64,000 nucleotides of DNA. Source: Clusia tigrina. Its lineage: Eukaryota > Arthropoda > Insecta > Diptera > Clusiidae. The stretch spans positions 69,973,611 through 70,037,610 of the forward strand of contig OV050030.1 in the NCBI GenBank assembly GCA_920105625.2, written 5' to 3'. The stretch's first letter is position 1; each line of letters starts with the position of its first letter. The notes under the pieces are model-generated. The model saw only the letters and a list, made by a program, of their open reading frames with translations, was not told the DNA's origin and made no database searches. The position numbers were made by a program, and so were the translations under genes. Shown here in pieces: positions 39,151 to 48,413 of this stretch.

Positions 39151-40928
39151 TTTGCAACATTAAAATAATTGTAACTTTTTAATGGAGCGTCATATAGCCT
39201 TTATATTTTGTGACAATAGAGTTCTCGTACCTCTTATCAATTTAAGGTATCGGTCATAGCTATGCTAATCTTGAGTCCAAAATGAAACTCTGATACAAAT
39301 TCAAATGGCTCTAACTTCTATACGGTGCGTCCTACACCTATGAAAGTTTGCAACATTCAAATGCTTGTAACTTTTTATTGGAACGTCATAAAAGCTTGAA
39401 ATATCGTGACAATAAAGTACTCTTGTCAATTTGAGTTATCGGTCATAGCTATGCTACCACTGAGTCCGAAATGAAACACTGATAAAACTCCAAATGGCCC
39501 TAACTACTATCCGGTGCGTCCTACACCTATCAAAGTTTGCAATATTCAAATGCTTGTAACTTTTTACTGGAGCGCCATAAAACCTTGAACTTTTGTGACA
39601 AAATGAAACAATGATAAAACTAAAAATGGCCCTAACTTCTATTCGGTGCGTCCTACACCTATCAAAGTATGCAACATTAAAATAATTGGAACTTTTTAAT
39701 GGAGCGTCATATAGATTTTATATTTTGTGACAATAAAGTACTCGTGCCTCTTATCAATTTAAGGTATCGGTCATAGCTATGCTACTCTTGGGTCAAAAAT
39801 GAAACTCTGATAAAACTTCAAATGGCTCTAACTTCTATCCGGTACGTCCTACATCTATCAATGTATTGGAACATTCAAAGGGTTGTAATTATTTATTGGA
39901 GCGTCATTAAACCTTGAAATTTTGTGACAATAAAGTACTTGTGCCTCTTGTCAATTTGAGCTATCGGTCATAGCTATGCTACCTTTGAGTCCAAAGTTAA
40001 ACACCGATAAAGCTTCAAATGGCCCTAACTTCTAAACGGTGCCTCCTACACCTATAAAAATTTACAACATTCAAGTAATTGTAACTTTTTAATGGAGCGT
40101 CACAAAGACTTTATATTTTGTGACAATAAATTTCTCGTGTGTCTTGTCTGTTTAAGTTATCGGTCATAGCTATGCTACCCCTGAGTCCAAAATGAAACAC
40201 CGATAAAGTCACAAATGGCCCTAACTTCTATACGGTGCGTCCTACACTTATGAAAGTTTGCAACATTCAGATGCTTGTAACTTTTTATTGGAACGTCATA
40301 AAACCTTAAAATTTTGTGACAATAAAGCACTCTTGTCAATTTCAGTTATCGGTCATAGCTCTGCTACCATTGAACCCAAAATGAAACACTGACTAACTAC
40401 AAATGGCTCTAACTTATATACGGTGCGTCCTACACCTATGAAAGTTTGCAACATTCAAACGCTTGTAACTTTTTATTGGAACGTCATAAACCTTGAAATT
40501 TTGTGACAATAAAGTACTCTTGTCAATTTGCATTATCGATCACAGATATGTTACCCTTGAGTCCAAAATGAAACACTGATAAAGTTACAAATGGCCCCAA
40601 CTTCTATATGGTGCGTTCTACACCTATGAAAGTTTGCAACATTAAAATACTTGTAAATTTTAATTGGAGCGCCATAAAACCTTGAACATTTGTGACAAAA
40701 TGAAACACCGATAAAGTTACAAATGGCCCTAACTTCTATACGGTGCGTCCTACACCTATCAAAGTTTGTAACATTAAAATAATTGGAACTTTTTAATGGA
40801 GCGTCATATAGCCTTTATATTTTGTGACAATAAAGTACTCGTGCCTCTTGTCAATTTAAAGTATCGGTCATAGCTATGCTACTCTTGAGTCCAAAATGAA
40901 ACTCTGATAAAACTTCAAATGGCTCTAA

Positions 40929-41892
40929 GAGTAGCTAAACAATGTATGCTCTGGCGCAAAAACGCGTGTATTTTCTTATGGGCCTCTAAATTCTCCAAAA
41001 AACCCTTACATTTATTATTCTAAGTCGAAAGCTTTTAGAGGCGCCATCTGGCGGTTAGTTTTTTGATGAAAGTTTTTTGTGGAAAGCTTTGGTTTGTGTC
41101 TTTGCTATGATGGGAGGGAGCTTTTGTGGGAAACTGTGTTTTGTTTTGTGTCTTTGCTATAAGAAAGTTCTCATGTATTGAAATTTCCTCATACCCACCA
41201 CCCCCCCGCCCCTTTCTTTGCTATTGATCACCACAAGTTTCTTTTAAACTAAAAGTTCAACACAGTATTTACTCACACATTCCGCCCCTGTGTTTGCAGT
41301 GTCCATCAAGTTCAAGTTCAACACAGCTTGGTATTTACTGATGTCGAAAGCTTTTAGAGGCGCCATCTGGCGGTGAGTTTTTTGTTGAAAGTTTTTTGAG
41401 GAAAGCTCTGGTTTGTGCCTTTGCTATGATGGGAGGGAGCTTTTGTGGGAAGCTGTGTTTTGGTTTTGTCTTTGCTATAAGAATGTTCTCATGAATTTGA
41501 ATTTGATCACCACAAGTTTCTTTTACCCCTCTATTCGGGCGAGCTGCCTCACTTGAGATCAACCTCAAGTAAGACACGATTTATGTCAGTCGATTTTGTG
41601 ACATCTATTCAGTCTCAAGCAGAAAGCTCGTTAAATTCACCTCCAGTGGTGAAAAAGTTTCTCTGTGTATTTTTTTAGCTGATTCATGAAGTTGGGCACA
41701 TTGAATATGAATTTAAAAAATGTCGGAATTGAATATGTAAGTTTTTGGATTCAATTTTAGAAACTGGAAGAAAATTGTATTTATGTTTTATTTAAAACCA
41801 GGAAAAATCAAAGGACCAAGCACAAGCAGCTGCAGTTTTATGTCGCATTTAACAAAAGGCACGCGGAGCTGCATGCAGGAAATTTGCATTTG

Positions 41893-41962
<70 letters not shown>

Positions 41963-42440
41963 TTTTTATTGTTTATTTGTGATTCAAATGAATTATTAAA
42001 TAAAAAAAGAAAAATTAATTTTTTATTTGTATTTCACTGTGACCTGCTATCGAGGTTGTCTTAATAAAAATCTCATGTGTCACTCAGAGAGCTTTCAGTT
42101 TTGTCTGTGAATAGCTCTGAGTCTCTACTGATACTCGGTTGACACCTGTGCCTGTGTTTAGTTTTGTGACTGAGTAAGAATAGGGGGGTTAAACTAAAAG
42201 TTCAACGCAGTATTTAGTCACACCTTCCGCCCCTGTTTTTGCAGCTGCCTTCACGTTCAAGTTCAACACAGTTTGGTATTTACTGATAATAAAGCAGCTG
42301 CGTTCGGTCTGATGTGATCGCTTGGCGCTGAGTGCATGCAGTTGCTTTCTTGAACTCAACATATAAATAGTTTGCTAATGAGCTAGTTTATATTAGTATT
42401 TCACCTTTCTCTTAGAAAACAAAAAGAATTTATAATTTTT
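40929..42440. other. Noncoding sequence with internal duplications (start of mobile-element block)
   Basis: Non-satellite DNA beginning with gagtagctaaac. A ~150-bp segment containing tcgaaagcttttagaggcgc and the short palindromic core gccatctggc occurs at 41024 and again at 41343 (319 bp apart). A second segment, ctaaaagttcaacacagtat with cattccgcccctgtgtttgc, occurs near 41247 and in diverged form near 42190. The 80-codon minus-strand frame at 41335-41577 lies across the first repeat and has no recognisable domain, so it is not called. This looks like the noncoding part of one or two mobile elements, but no termini or target duplications can be assigned. Confidence 0.55.
41895..41959. repeat. 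(AT)n microsatellite
   Basis: About 65 bases of uninterrupted AT dinucleotides. Length is likely variable between individuals and uncertain in assembly. Confidence 0.95.
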
Positions 42441-42447
42441 TTTTTAA

Positions 42448-42795
42448 ATGGAAGCGGAGAGAGTAATAGTTATGGATGTTCAAGGATTTTATAGTGAAAC
42501 TTAATTTATTCCGAAGGAAGTCTGTATTTCTGGAGCAGATATAGGGATAAAATCGCTTATTATTGGACCACCTTTTGAATACTCGAGGCTATTGAAGGAA
42601 GAAAGGAAATCAATTGATTGGTTGACTCATCATCATCATGGATTACGCTGGCATGATGGTAACTCAACGCTAAAGGATCTCTATGAATATATTTTTCTAA
42701 ATATAAAGAAAGAAGAAAATCTAACTATATATGTAAAAGGTTTGGAAAAAGCAAAATGGGTACGAGATTTGATAGGAGAAGAAATATATAGATAG
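42448..42795 (+). pseudogene. Broken ORF of unknown function (mobile-element-like)
   Basis: An ATG at 42448 follows an A/T-rich leader. The frame is interrupted by TAA at 42502-42504 and then stays open to TAG at 42793, about 115 codons in total. Visible segments: VIVMDVQGF near the start (an acidic residue after a beta-strand-like run), FIPKEVCI, IIGPPFEY, WLTHHHHGLRWHDG near the middle and YVKGLEKAKWV near the end. The DVQGF...HHGLRW pattern recalls uncharacterised, repeat-associated arthropod proteins with a possible RNase H-like nuclease fold; this is from memory of the pattern and weak. After the stop the DNA continues into Cys-rich codons that are multiplied in the tandem repeat that follows. 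No function is assigned. Confidence 0.45.
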
Positions 42796-42804
42796 ATTAG
42801 AATA

Positions 42805-43472
42805 GATTATATACAAAGCATTGCAAATGTATAAAAAAAAAATGTAAGAAATATGTGTATTTGTGCAGAGAAAAATGTAATTGTATTAGGAAATTTTATA
42901 CTTACTTCAAAATATAAATTTCAAATTAAATAAAATTAAAAACAATTTATATAAAATTAATATCAATATAAATGTTTGTGAATATCATACAAAGCATTGC
43001 AAATGTAAAAACAAAAAATGTAAGAAATATGTGTATTTGTGCAGAGAAAAATGTAATTGTATTAGGAAATTTTATACTTACTTCAAAATATAAATTTCAA
43101 ATTAAATAAAATTAAAAACCATTTATATAAAATTAATAACAATATAAATGTTTGTGAATATCATACAAAGCATTGCAAATGTATAAACAAAAAATGTAAG
43201 AAATATGTGTATTTGTGCAGAGAAAAATGTAATTGTATTAGGAAATTTTATACTTACTTCAAAATATAAATTTCAAATTAAATAAAATTAAAAACCATTT
43301 ATATAAAATTAATAACAATATAAATGTTTGTGAATATCATACAAAGCATTGCAAATGTATAAACAAAAAATGTAAGAAATATGTGTATTTGTGCAGAGAA
43401 AAATGTAATTGTATTAGGAAATTTTATACTTACTTCAAAATATAAATTTCAAATTAAATAAAATTAAAAACA
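42805..43472 (+). repeat. 176-bp tandem repeat, about 3.8 copies
   Basis: The word aaagcattgcaaatg recurs at 42815, 42991, 43167 and 43343, exactly 176 bp apart. Copies 2 to 4 are almost identical; the first is more diverged at its left edge, where it overlaps the end of the broken ORF. Each copy contains an open stretch of about 44 codons rich in Cys and Lys (CEYHTKHCKCINKKCKK, then YVYLCREKCNCIRKFY) followed by TAA. The repeat therefore seems to have arisen by tandem duplication of the 3' end of the neighbouring ORF plus AT-rich trailer. Confidence 0.92.
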
Positions 43473-43620
43473 TATATATATATATATAAATTTCTTATTT
43501 TCAATTAGTTTATTTTATTTTTTTACAGTTTTACATATATTGTTACTTTTCTATTTTCTATTTGTACAAGAGCATACATAGATGCTTTAGCTAAGAAATA
43601 AGTATTAGTTTTTTTTCTTT
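43473..43620. other. AT-rich spacer
   Basis: Short (TA)n, then T-rich sequence up to the unknown minus-strand frames. No feature recognised. Confidence 0.5.
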
Positions 43621-43622
43621 AA

Positions 43623-43871
43623 TTACACGAGCGCTGACAGTCCAAACTCCTTTTCAATTGGACGAGAAAAATTTATCATCCTGGGAATTAACTCAGATTC
43701 TTCATCTGGATTTTCTATTGCATATTTTCCCTCTAATTTTAAAAGGATATCCTGCTCTAAGCATTCTGTAAGCGCATCCAAGAATAAATCGTCTGTGTTC
43801 CATAGATCGCTAAAACCTTGATCTAATTCAGCATCATTTAAATTATTTCCGAAATAATTCGGATCTTCCAA
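43623..43871 (-). CDS. Hypothetical acidic protein fragment, mobile-element context
   Basis: Minus-strand frame of 82 codons, rich in Asp, Glu and Leu (AELDQGFSDLWNTDDLFLDALTE split here by eye into two amphipathic parts), ending FGLSALV. It follows on the same strand another frame (44035 down to 43838) that overlaps it in a different phase, so the two may be pieces of one frameshifted gene or exons. The composition is protein-like rather than random AT sequence. No family recognised. It lies just outside the left inverted repeat at 44008. Confidence 0.35.
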   Translation of the reverse strand: MEDPNYFGNNLNDAELDQGFSDLWNTDDLFLDALTECLEQDILLKLEGKYAIENPDEESELIPRMINFSRPIEKEFGLSALV

Positions 43872-44035
43872 AATTGATCATTAAATTTTAAATGAACCAT
43901 TTTTTCCTTACATAGAAGGTTGGCAAAAGTTCCCGAACTGAATTTAAAATTTTCCAACAACAGCCTTTTTATAGTCTTATTTTGAAGGAAGGAAATCAGA
44001 GTAAGGGCAGAAACATAAATGATAGAGACATCCAA
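43838..44035 (-). CDS. Hypothetical short frame reaching into the inverted repeat
   Basis: Sixty-five codons on the minus strand. The first residues (MDVSIIYV) are read from the outer end of the left inverted repeat, and the rest (FLQNKTIKRLLLENFKF, FANLLCKEK) from unique flanking DNA. It may be the upstream part of the acidic frame that follows, separated by a frameshift. No domain recognised; may be fortuitous. Confidence 0.25.
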   Translation of the reverse strand: MDVSIIYVSALTLISFLQNKTIKRLLLENFKFSSGTFANLLCKEKMVHLKFNDQFWKIRIISEII

Positions 44036-44647
44036 TTTCCCTTTTTAACATTTCTTCCAGCGAAATCGCAGGGAGGAAAACTTGTTTTTGTAATTTGTAT
44101 GCATGTTCCTTGAAACTTAAATCAACATTTTCCGTATATATTTTTATGAACAATTTTGTATACGCATCATTATAATTTATATATGTATATGCTTATAAAA
44201 AACCACTTGTTGTGGAATATTAACAATATCTGTTATGGTGTATATTAATATAAATATGAATATATGCATGCACGTGTCATTTGTAGGTGTATTCTTTGAT
44301 TTTTTCAAATCTATATAAGAGATATATAACTTTAATAAAAATTTCACATACATATATAGTTTAGGGATTTTTATATATTTTTAATATGTAAATTATATTT
44401 CATTCATAATTACGGTACCAAAATTTCGCTTTCTATTGATTATGTCAGCCACTGACACCAGGCGAACAGAAAACGAAAAGAGCATCACATTTCACATCAT
44501 AAATTGAAAATCGAAATTATTCTTTAATTCCAAACTATTACGTAATGTGGACAAATCCTTGTTTGCATTTGGCATGCGGTCCCTTCACAAATCGACACCT
44601 GTCAGAACTATATATGTATGTATGTATAAATGTATGTACGTGCGTAT
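44008..44647 (+). repeat. Long terminal inverted repeat, left copy
   Basis: About 640 bp whose reverse complement is at 50062-50704. Outer end cagaaacataaatgatagag, then catccaatttcc, aatcgcagggaggaaaact, tgcatgttccttgaaac, taatatgtaaattatatttc, cagccactgacaccaggcg, gcatgcggtcccttcac, and inner end gtatgtacgtgcgtat, all found inverted on the right in the same order. A few indels differ (this copy has an extra agagcatcacatttcacatc-like insert). Inverted repeats of this length are typical of Polinton/Maverick-type elements, and also of foldback elements. The hAT element is inserted at the inner end. No target duplication is seen outside (aagg before; attg after the right copy). Confidence 0.85.
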
Positions 44648-44649
44648 CA

Positions 44650-44895
44650 TAGCTGGGGAACTTCGATTAGAATTAGAAATCATTACGATTAGAAAAATAA
44701 AATAATCTAATCATTAGATTTTTTTGATTCTTTAATATTTTAGATTACTAATTGATTAGATTAGAACTAATCAAAAATCTAATGGCGATTAGTGACAATT
44801 AGCATATCTAATAAAAACTAATCAAAAGTAATCAAAAAAAAAATTGATTAGATTTCTCGATTAATTTTGATTAGATTTGATTAGATCAGCTATTT
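44650..44895 (+). promoter_or_regulatory. hAT subterminal repeats, 3' side of transposase gene
   Basis: Dense cluster of gattag/ctaatc words in both orientations next to the terminal inverted repeat. The mirror cluster is at the other end. In hAT elements such clusters bind transposase; that role is inferred here. Confidence 0.65.
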
Positions 44896-45089
44896 CGAAA
44901 TATTTTTGTTGTTTTTTTTTTCGTTTAATTCATAAAGTAACAAACTTAAAAGAACTTTTATTCAAAATTTCATTGTAAACATAAATCTTATTAAAAAAAG
45001 AACACTAAATACTAGTTATAGTATAAAAATTAAAGGCACGTCCTGAAAAAAAAAAAATGAGATTGTCGACGCTTTAAATGTATGCTGAT

Positions 45090-45397
45090 TTATATTAAGT
45101 TTATATTCGACTTCATTACTACCAACTTTTCAAAAGAAAAGTCAGACAATGAATTCCGTCTTGGGTTATTGACTACTCCAGCAAATGAAAACAGCCTTTC
45201 GACGAGCGCTGATGACGTAAGCGGGGTATTGAACGCTAGACACGCTTCCTTCAGTGCACCATATTTATTCCAAATTTCAGGACCTGGCGTCGGGTCATTC
45301 AAATATGCGTATAGCTGATTGCTAACCACTTCTTTGAAACCGTTTGACGCGTTTGGTGAAATTGGTGTTCTGGGAATTAACGCCTCCTCATCATCTT
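45090..45397 (-). CDS. hAT transposase exon 4 (C-terminal dimerisation region)
   Basis: Acceptor ttcaag. The junction restores an acidic run. Contains LTSSALVERLFSFAG, NPRRNSLSDFSFEKLVVMKSN and the stop after NLI, the standard hAT C-terminal signature. Confidence 0.9.
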
Positions 45398-45451
45398 CTT
45401 GAACCAAAATAATATTTAGTTTGAAAAATCATTAAATATTGATAAAATTAC

Positions 45452-46118
45452 CTTCATCATTGAAATCATAAAAAGAGCTTTCATAGTCCAACTGAGGCAC
45501 GACCGTTTCAAAACATGTGGAATCATTTTGGAAGAAAGTGCTTATTACTTCAATCACCCTTTTACTGATCTGCTCCTGAGTACAGTCAGGCGAAGTTTTT
45601 TGGATAACCCGCAACCATTTCATTTTCACATTTGGTGTCAATAGAGCTGCCGCTAATGCCATATTTACCTCAGGAGCCAATGTGAAATATAGTTTAAACC
45701 TTTCTCTCAATCGATGTTCTAATTGTACTGCTATTGAGCTAACATTGCTCAAAACTTCGGGTTTTCTGGATAATTTTAGCAGTTTATTACTCAAAGAAAG
45801 TAACGCAGGAATAATACAACCATATTTCACATTGGCTTCACCTTGGAGAAAGTCCAAAGTTTGGGAAATAGGGTCCATTAGCAGCTTGTACGACTCCAAA
45901 TATTGAAAATCACTTGATGTAAAAGGAGACAGATTCAGCTCATCGGAAAGCTCATTCAATTTCTCCTTGTACTGTAGTAACTTCAGGATTGCATCATGTA
46001 GTGAGTTCCACCTAGTTACTACTGGTACCACAAGAGCTGAACCTAAAATGCTCTGAATGATTTCGGAGGATTTTGGCCATTTGCACTTTTTCCAAAGGTG
46101 ATTGCACTTTTTGATCGT
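45452..46118 (-). CDS. hAT transposase exon 3 (insertion domain)
   Basis: 222 codons plus one base. Acceptor is cttacag. Begins TIKKCNHLWKKCKWP and continues VTRWNSLHDAI, the conserved Arg-Trp of hAT transposases, then a helical insertion domain (LSLSNKLLKL, LEHRLRERFKLYF). Donor GTAATT follows gatgaag. Confidence 0.88.
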
Positions 46119-46172
46119 CTGTAAGAAATGAATTTTAGTTGCATTTCAAAAAAAAAAATGTATAGATACTAC

Positions 46173-46976
46173 CATTGAGTGCTGAATTTCCATTGTTGGT
46201 TGGTTTTTCAAAATCCTGGTATAGTCAGTGCTGGCTAATAAATTTAACGTGTGACTGGCACACCTTTCGTGTTTCGACAAATATTTGGTATTTTCGAAAA
46301 TCGGCATTTCGTCTTCACTATTTTCCTCTTCCTCATCACTATCATATTTTCCCAAACCATAATCACGAAATGCTTTGACAAAGTTTGACCCGTTGTCCGT
46401 GATGGTCGCAATCATGTTTTTGTTGTTCAGGTCAAAGGAAGAATTCATTTCTCCAACCATCTGCGCGATTTTCTCCGCAGAATGGATACCAAATATTCGC
46501 CTACACGCCAACGCAGTTGATTTCCTCTCGAAATTTTGATCAAACCAATGACATGTGTAACCCAAAAATCTCCTGTGATTACCCGACCATATATCCACAG
46601 TGGTACAAAAATACTTTGATGACGACATGTCACTCCGTACTGCAGACACCATGCTATTGTAGCTTTCGTCAAGTTTTTTCATGGCAGACTTTTTACACAT
46701 AACATGCAATCCAGTGCCACTAAACAAGTCACGGAAGGACTCCTTTTTTACAATAGAAACGGGTAACGCGCAGTCTACCAAAAAATGGATAATTTTTTTT
46801 TCTAAAGCTTCCTGTGCCGTGCTTTCACGGGAAGGGCCAGATTTCATACTTAAATACTTTTTGTGCAAGTCATTGTGGCGAACTTTCAAATGGGATATGA
46901 AGTTTGACGTTACTTCACCGGTGCCTCATATGATTTTATTACAGGCGGCACATTTAGCCGTTGTTCTTCCATTTGA
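46173..46976 (-). CDS. hAT transposase exon 2 (BED finger, first two catalytic Asp)
   Basis: 268 codons. Acceptor is a T-run followed by ttatggcag, ending at 46977. It holds the BED zinc finger, the TGA at 46928-46926, TVDIWSGNH, the Asp of ATITDNGSNF and the CASHTLNLL motif. The acidic DSDEEEENSEDE loop lies before the CxxH motif. The donor GTAGTA follows cactcaatg. Confidence 0.88.
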
Positions 46977-47172
46977 CTGCCATAACAAAAAAAAACCATT
47001 AATACAATAATTTAATATAAATATTCATGAATAAACAAAATTCCTATTGATCGGAGTAAACAAAAACAAAACGATATACAAAAAAACTTATCTTTTAAAT
47101 ACAAAATCACCACTAGACAACCTACAACATCACAACATAGTTTGAACTTCACCAACACTTAGTTTAATAAAC

Positions 47173-47394
47173 TTTTTCCATTGCCACGTAAAATTCTGAT
47201 TTGAAAATTAATTTAGGCGAACTCCTTCCGACGCTACGCATTCTTTTACCACTCACTGCCGGTTCACTATCCGCAACAATATTCCTCTTGCGGATCACCT
47301 TCTCCGGGATAAAGTTTGGGTCAACAACATCATCATCTGCCGAGAAGTCTTGGTCTTCAAACAGATCTTGATCCATTCCGACATTTTGCTCCAT
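47173..47394 (-). CDS. hAT transposase exon 1 (N-terminus)
   Basis: Seventy-four codons from the ATG at 47394. Acidic (DQDLFEDQDFSADDD) with a basic patch (KVIRKR, GKRMR) that could act in nuclear import. I chose this ATG because upstream codons (from 47484) look like leader sequence. Donor GTTTAT follows at 47172. Confidence 0.7.
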
Positions 47395-47589
47395 TTCGAC
47401 AACTAGGATATTGTAAATGTTATATTTACAAATAGAGTTTTCACCACAAACAGTATGAATCAGCTGAGTGAAGAGCCTGAACAACAGGGTGACCTTGATG
47501 CAATATTATGAAATATTCAAAAATATTTATATCATGTAAATAAATATAGTATACAAAAATAAAGAAATTTTTTTTTTACAAAAATATTT

Positions 47590-47831
47590 CAAAATAGTTT
47601 ATCTAATCAAATCTAATCAAAACTAATCGAGAAATCTAATCGATTTTTTTTTAATTAGTTTTGATTAGATATGCTAATCGTCGCTAATCGCCATTAGATT
47701 TTTGATTAGTTCTAATCTAATCAATAAGTAATCGATTAATATAGCCAACTAATTAATCAATTATTCTGCAAAATAAAAGTTTCTAATCCGATTACTAATC
47801 ATTAGGATTGCTAATCATTATTCCCCAGCTA
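47590..47831 (+). promoter_or_regulatory. hAT subterminal repeats, 5' side of transposase gene
   Basis: Mirror image of the left cluster: aatctaatcgattttttttt, tagttttgattagatatgc, cgccattagatttttgatta occur inverted on the left. The AT-rich 47490-47590 between this cluster and exon 1 would hold the transposase promoter; no TATA position can be fixed. Confidence 0.65.
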
Positions 47832-48413
47832 TGGTATGACCCCACGCTTTCGTTTTATAAAGGCTATCGTGGTGAAGACTGTATTATGTGGTTTGTAAGC
47901 GAACTTAAACAATTCGCTGAAGATGTCGAAACAGTATTCCTTTGCCCTGTTCCAATGGATAAATTATCCATTGAACAAAATCGTGATACTGAATTGGCTA
48001 CTACATGTCATATATGTAAAAAATCATTTAGTGATGAGGATAAAAAAGTGCATGACCATTGTCATTTAACGGGTATTTAACGTGGACCGGCGCATGAGGA
48101 ATGTAACATAAGTTTCAAGGATTCCCATACGATTCGTATTATTTTTCATAATCTCAGTGGTTATGACGCTCATTTCATAATTAAAAATTTGGCTTTAGAT
48201 TTGAAAGGACGTATCGAATTCCTTCCAATAAATAAAGAACGCTACATTTCATTTACCATGAATTTGGATGAATTTTTAATAAAATTCCGCTTCATTGATT
48301 CCTTCAAATTTATGGGAAGTAGTTTGGACAGAAACATAAATGATAGAGACATCCAATTTCCCTCTGTTAAGCTTGTATACAAAAATCGCAGGGAGGAAAA
48401 CTTTTTGGAATGA
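47832..48413 (+). pseudogene. DNA polymerase B fragment, Polinton/Maverick type, with endonuclease VII-like zinc motif
   Basis: Fragment of a protein-primed family B DNA polymerase as carried by Polinton/Maverick elements and their virus-like relatives. The frame open from the hAT junction shows YRGEDC, VPMDKLS, a zinc-binding CHIC with HDHCHL and a later HEECN (endonuclease VII-like, often placed ahead of the exonuclease part), then FHNLSGYDAHFI, LPINKERYISF and FIDSFKFMGSSLD. These are typical of the N-terminal half of that family. An in-frame TAA at 48078-48080 breaks it. The 5' side is cut by the hAT element; after SSLD (48328) the frame enters repeat sequence shared with the inverted repeats, ending in TGA at 48411. 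The polymerase active-site half is absent. It is a dead remnant. Confidence 0.88.

Larger units (their letters stand above)
7400..40928 (+). repeat. 197-bp satellite, main homogenised array with higher-order repeats
   Basis: About 33 kb of head-to-tail monomers without any insertion. From about 8.1 kb on, individual monomer variants reappear in fixed order with very few changes, the signature of higher-order repeats. Marker variants include ctctgctaccattgaaccc (e.g. 11297, 32068, 34751, 37457), cgatcacagatatg, cccttcagtccaaaatg with tttcaaagggc, and gtctgtttaagttatcgg (8521, 9627, 13271, 17632). Monomer classes are ~197, ~190, ~187, ~182 (lacking ttttaccgg before agcgtc) and ~132 bp. The array ends at ggctctaa/gagtagc near 40928. 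The 61-69-codon open frames found here (e.g. 11469-11654 and its copies) recur only because the repeat recurs and are not genes. Confidence 0.97.
45090..47394 (-). pseudogene. hAT transposase gene, four exons, one premature stop
   Basis: Cut-and-paste transposase of the hAT (hobo/Ac/Tam3) superfamily. My exon model on the minus strand is 47394-47173, 46976-46173, 46118-45452, 45397-45090. Splice sites read GT...AG, phases are 0, 0 and 1, and the total is 667 codons including the stop, the usual size. Order of domains: acidic N-terminus with basic patch; BED zinc finger (CAAC...HLKVRH, ~83-108); catalytic Asp in TVDIW (~202) and in TDNGSN (~268); C/H in RCASHTLNLL (~313-316); TRWNSLHD (~378); presumed catalytic Glu in SSALVERLFSF (~631) inside the C-terminal dimerisation region. 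One in-frame TGA (46928-46926, codon ~91) sits in the BED finger between CNKII and GTGEV, so the gene as read is inactive unless this is an error or polymorphism. Confidence 0.92.
44650..47831 (-). mobile_element. hAT-superfamily DNA transposon
   Basis: Ends are short inverted repeats: CATAGCTGGGGAA at 44648-44660 and its reverse complement at 47821-47833. Taking TAG...CTA as the element, the 8 flanking bases are gcgtatca on the left and tggtatga on the right, five of eight matching. This is at best a decayed 8-bp target duplication. Both ends carry ~200 bp of subterminal sequence dense in ATTAG/CTAAT words in mirror order, typical of transposase-binding clusters. Inside, a four-exon transposase gene runs on the minus strand and fills nearly all the space. 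The element separates the left inverted repeat from the polymerase B fragment, so it inserted into an already composite region. Confidence 0.93.

Noticed and set aside
7400..40928. CRISPR-like array
   Set aside because: There are no unique spacers between short direct repeats; the whole 197-bp unit is repeated, and the sequence is eukaryotic.
44648..44660. hAT end CATAGCTGGGGAA resembling the satellite motif CATAGCTATG, suggesting a common origin
   Set aside because: Only seven bases are shared; the adjoining sequences are unrelated.
45082..47010. Plus-strand frames over the hAT gene (45082, 45682, 46175, 46517, 46681) and the extra minus frame 46445-46672
   Set aside because: Shadows of the transposase exons, which carry all the conserved motifs.
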